A stretch of 64,000 bases of DNA from Ceratobasidium sp. AG-K (Eukaryota > Basidiomycota > Agaricomycetes > Cantharellales > Ceratobasidiaceae). Below, one piece after another: positions 60,734-64,000 of the stretch. The notes under the pieces were generated by a model. That model saw nothing but the letters and a program-made list of their open reading frames with translations. It was not told the DNA's origin and made no database searches. The translations under genes and the position numbers were made by a program. Position 1 is the stretch's first letter, and the number at the start of each line of letters is the position of its first letter. The stretch lies in assembly GCA_037039685.1 (NCBI GenBank), contig JAWNGF010000005.1, positions 2,542,001 through 2,606,000 of the forward strand, given 5' to 3'.

Positions 60734-61816
60734 TTTAGTATTTGATTTTATATTGTATATAGCTTAGTAGCAGTATCATCCATGACGGAATAATACACTT
60801 CAGCCGACTCTTCAGACTGGCGTTACACCGAGGAAAAACTACACCAAAAACTGGATGTTGTCACGTTACTTGTTGAACTTATTATGACGGGTACAGTACC
60901 CACATATTTCTGAGCTGCATGCAGTAACTACCGACTTTTTTGTGTAACCGGAGGCGTTCCAAGCCCGTCCTCTGTTAGGATAACCATGAACACTAGTGGC
61001 CATTTTATGTGATGAAAATTCACCAATGCTGCCCTGTATGCGGCATATAAAGGTGCAAGCGCATTAACTCTCTCCTCTGTGGTTCGGTTGGATCAACAAT
61101 CTAATTCCTTCAGACCTTCATGCTTGGCCATCGTGCCTTTGTTTCTGGCTTGGTTGTAGTTGGTGATTTTTGTTGCCAAATGTGGACCAGTCTAAGCCTA
61201 ACTCTGGCGAAATTGTACTGCCAGTCTAACATAGGCCACCAAACTTGCCAATTAGATTTGGCTTTCAGGACAGTTCAAACTCTCTGATATGATGTTACTA
61301 TGTGATCCCCCAGTGGTAGCAAGGTTAGCAGCCTGGTGGGCCCCTACATTACTAGTTTCAATTAGCTCCAAAAATCGCATCAGGACAATTTCACCTGAGA
61401 TGCGATATTCAGGGAAATTTACCCAAATTTCAGGTTGCTCGGGTCACACAGAGAAATTGACCTTCAGTAGGATTAGCAGATCTGGTGGAGTGAAGGACCA
61501 TGCTGGAAGCCGTGTCAAATCTAGTCAAAGCATCACCAGCAATACAGTATTTTGTACATGTGCTGGTTCAAGCTGAGAGGTTGAGCGTGTGACCACCAAG
61601 AATCTAATAAGAAAGACATCCTTTTTTTTTTTTTGGAATCCAAGTTTTATGTCTTTGAACCTTGCGGTTATGTAAGAACATGTACGAAAGTAACGAAGGA
61701 GTGCACAAAACACAACGAGAAGAAAGGAAGAGCCCGTTACCGTAGCCCGCCAGACGAGCCTACGCCCCCCTGACGTCCAAGGCGCCATGCGCTTGTTTTA
61801 TACGGCCTCCGGGTGT
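60734..61816. other. Intergenic, no gene seen
   Basis: No supported gene; a T-run lies at about 61621-61634. A plus frame at 61289-61576 has no recognisable feature. Confidence 0.4.
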
Positions 61817-61918
61817 AGGAAGAGAAAAAGAAAGAAGAAAGAAGCAAAGGAGAAAGAGAAGGAGAAGGAGGAAAAAAAAAGAGAAAAGGAAAGGGAGCAG
61901 AGACAAGGAAAAGGTGGA
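61817..61918 (+). repeat. Polypurine (GA-rich) tract
   Basis: About 100 bases almost only A and G (repeats of GAAAGA, GGAGAA, GAAAAA), with a few C and T. Simple low-complexity DNA; the Lys/Glu-rich frame through it is not a gene. Confidence 0.85.
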
Positions 61919-62055
61919 GTCGCTCCATTCATGTCATCCATGTCGGCACCCGAGGCGGTGATGGAGTTTCTTGATTGGTGATCGTTTGTTAAAGAAAGAC
62001 ATCCTGCATTTATAGCAGCAGTAGGGTACACCGCGTACTAAAGGATGAATCTCAA

Positions 62056-64000
62056 CTTAGATATTTGCAAGAAGCTCAAGGAATTTTGGTTTGTAAAGTT
62101 CGGCAAGTGAACTAAAGCAGTACCTGTGCTCGTTGGGGCGATGCTGAATAACAATCTGCTAAACATAAAAATCCCAGCGTCAGAACACTAAGGAGAAAAA
62201 ATACGGGCAGATTGAAACACAAACCGCAATCTCGTATGCTAGCATGGTATACCAACATATCAATGCGCTCCGGGGGTTTCCTGCTTTGACAGCATGGTCG
62301 TGCCATCCCTAGTGCACGTATCATTGGAGGGTCAATCATATAATAATTGGCAGGTAAGGAGACCACGCATGTGACACACCTCATAAAATCTCAGGTTTAA
62401 GAACAACCTATTATTGAGACTGAATGTTATGAGCTGGCTGTTTGCGTCATAGAAAATGCAGACGTTCCACTGTGGTAGTTTGTAGAGCGCTACTAGTGGG
62501 TTGACGATAACATTTGTGAACCGGGCAACCACATCAAGCTTCTGGGAGACCAGTAAACTTCTGTCCACAACGGCTAGAAAATAGGGAGATTAATGTAGAT
62601 CCAACGCATCCGCACTAAATACCTGTGGAAATATATATTCGAAAGCCACCTGCGGATTGAGAATCTGTCTCTATGTGCACATTACATCAATTAGTAATCA
62701 CACACTGGTCTTCTATTCAATGGAATGGCGAGTACCTGTAAGCGGGAGGCTACTGCTTGCGGAGGCGGAATCGTATTGGTGCTGTGAGTCTGTGAACGGG
62801 GCGATGTTCTCAAGTCCACGGAATAGCGATTGACTCTCCGGGCTGCATGCACTGACTTCGTTGCGGAGATTAGCCACTGTTGAGTCCTTAGTAAGCATAC
62901 CCAGAAAAATCAGGTAACAAGCATAATATAGCGTGAATTCTTACCAAAATTTTGTAGAGAATTCACGTCATCATTTTCACCTTGGCCCGCAGGCGTCAGG
63001 AAAATCGCAAATTCCTCCCGAGGCACTCTAGGACGCTCCCCGAGCCCTAGAGGGCTATGTCGTCCCTTCAAGCCTCTTGGGAGCCTTGGAGCGCGAGGCT
63101 TCAAATTCTTCTCGGAGGCTACATGCCCCCCTGGGGCCCCCAGAGCACCCCGAGGCGCTGCCGGAGAAATGCGACCTTCGGCTGAGGGGGTGACAACCAC
63201 CTTCGGTAAAGAATCTTGCTCAATTTCGGCGTGAGAAGTAGAACTACGTTGCAATTAGGCTCTCCCAAGCAGTGAACAGGTGTTGAGGACTCTCACGGGC
63301 GTTCATGGCTAGCCGAACGATCTGTAATAGCCGTAGTTGATCGTGGCAAATTGAGAATACGATCTACTGGGATGAAGATTAGCCCTGGTATAAATGGCTA
63401 GATCAAAGTTAAAACCTACTATGATATCCGCGTTCTTTCAGGATATGCAAGTCGGTGGACAGAAAGTTCATGAATAGCAGGCTATCAGCGGATTTATGAT
63501 GTTCGAAAATAACACTACAAAGTGAGCTTGCAACTCTAACAAAATTAGCCTTCCATCCACATGGGCCTTTGCATCCGCGTACTCAAAGAAGTCAGTTTCG
63601 GGGCTTTCATCCATCCATAGTGTTACTGGGCCATCTTTGCCCTCTCGCTTTGCTCCAGCAAAAACACTTCGAGTGGCGGAAACTCCATGGCTATGGTTCA
63701 GCCGACGGGTTAGTTGAAGCGCAGCCACCATCACCACCTGCCGGAGATTGTTACTATTGGCTACTCAAATAGTAAGAACGGAATAATACGATTCCCTACC
63801 TGGAAATGACTTGCATCAACAAACCATTCCGGTTGAATAATGGCTTTCATTTGCTTCTTTTCATAGAAAAGTAAAGGAAGGCGCTCTACAACCAAATTTC
63901 GCATGGATTCGGCCTTTTCTGTGTTTGAGGCTTGGTGTATTGATGGAGAGTGCAAATATTCCTTGTGAACAAGGGATCCCAGGCGTTTGGATCCCCATTT
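62056..64000 (-). CDS. Sacsin-like DUF3684 protein, 3' end (partial)
   Basis: The gene enters from the right edge and ends at a TAA at 62056-62058. Exons read GSKRLGSLVHKEYLHSP, MRNLVVERLPLLFYEKKQMK, QPEWFVDASHFQ, FAGAKREGKDGPVTLWMDES, DFFEVASSLCSVIFEHHKSA (splice at 63585/63539), LLFMNFLSTDLHILKERGYH, IDRILNLPR, a Pro/Gly/Arg-rich insert, then VVDRSLLVSQKLDVVARFTN, NPLVALYKLPQWNVCIFYD, NNRLFLNLRFYEGWHDHAV, KAGNPRSALICWYTMLAYEIA and EHRYCFSSLAELYKPKFLEL. This follows the C-terminal half of fungal DUF3684 proteins, which carry an HSP90-like (sacsin-type) ATPase domain at the N-terminus, here outside the window. Frames rejoin cleanly at each intron, so it looks functional. The role in fungi is uncharacterised, presumably chaperone-like. 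Confidence 0.78.
63005..63174. repeat. GC-rich inverted-repeat insert in exon
   Basis: Arms TCGCAAATTCCTCC (63005-63018) and GGAGAAATGCGA (63163-63174) are imperfect inverted repeats around a very GC-rich core rich in CCTCGGGG/CCCCGAGG-type words. The segment lies within an exon of the sacsin-like gene and is translated there as a Pro/Gly/Arg/Leu-rich stretch. It resembles a small MITE-like or foldback element. Confidence 0.45.

Noticed and set aside
61787..61981. Lys/Glu-rich frame
   Set aside because: It is a translation of a polypurine simple-sequence tract.
63468..63737. Frame ending LFSNIINPLIACYS, first taken as a frameshifted sacsin-like pseudogene
   Set aside because: Splicing the GTACGC..GTTAG intron restores the family reading EVASSLCSVIF..LLFMNFLSTDL, so the gene is intact here.

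Overview
The window is a compact fungal nuclear segment. Genes are broken by many short (about 45-70 bp) introns with GT..AG ends and CTAAC/CTGAC-like branch points. Typical Agaricomycete families are present: a secreted macrofage-activating-glycoprotein homologue, arrays of F-box and BTB proteins, E-class P450s, an RTA1-like protein and a patatin-NB-ARC-TPR NLR. The gene style suggests a Rhizoctonia/Ceratobasidium-like basidiomycete (Cantharellales); that placement is inference, not shown by any marker gene here.

Layout. 1-3.6 kb: no convincing gene. 3.6-6.7 kb: a divergent pair of secreted proteins (GPI-type ThuA-like protein on -, macrofage-activating glycoprotein on +). 7.55 kb: a 57-codon gene resembling a basidiomycete mating-pheromone precursor but with a five-residue C-terminal box. 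12.0-12.7 kb: a synaptobrevin v-SNARE whose ATG is split by an intron. 13.5-18.8 kb: two tandem, decayed P450 genes, the first a chimera with a repeated K-helix exon. 19.1-28.8 kb: three tandem F-box genes (first apparently intact, second and third broken) plus a detached C-terminal remnant at 25.4 kb and a possible further one at 9.1 kb.

29.4-40 kb (minus strand) is mostly conserved housekeeping: MO25, a 5'-truncated flavin oxidoreductase remnant beside homopolymer tracts, a Gfo/Idh/MocA oxidoreductase, tRNA-Tyr(GTA) with a 14-nt intron, the exosome helicase MTR4, and an F-box/LRR-like protein. RPL38 lies divergently on + at 40.5 kb. 42.1-48 kb holds three tandem BTB/POZ paralogues, then BUB2/Cdc16 (TBC GAP), and RTA1 on +. 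54.0-59.2 kb encodes a 1601-aa NLR, which I assembled from seven exons in a single frame: a patatin domain that lacks both catalytic residues, an NB-ARC and about 17 TPRs. 62.1-64 kb holds the 3' end of a sacsin-like (DUF3684) gene running off the window, with a GC-rich inverted-repeat segment inside one exon.

Functionally the region mixes conserved core genes (RNA decay, ribosome, mitotic exit, SNARE, kinase scaffold) with fast-evolving accessory clusters (P450, F-box, BTB, NLR) in which duplication and decay are visible. A CACGTG palindrome recurs within about 150 bp upstream of several otherwise unrelated genes (RPL38, BUB2, synaptobrevin, F-box copies A and B).
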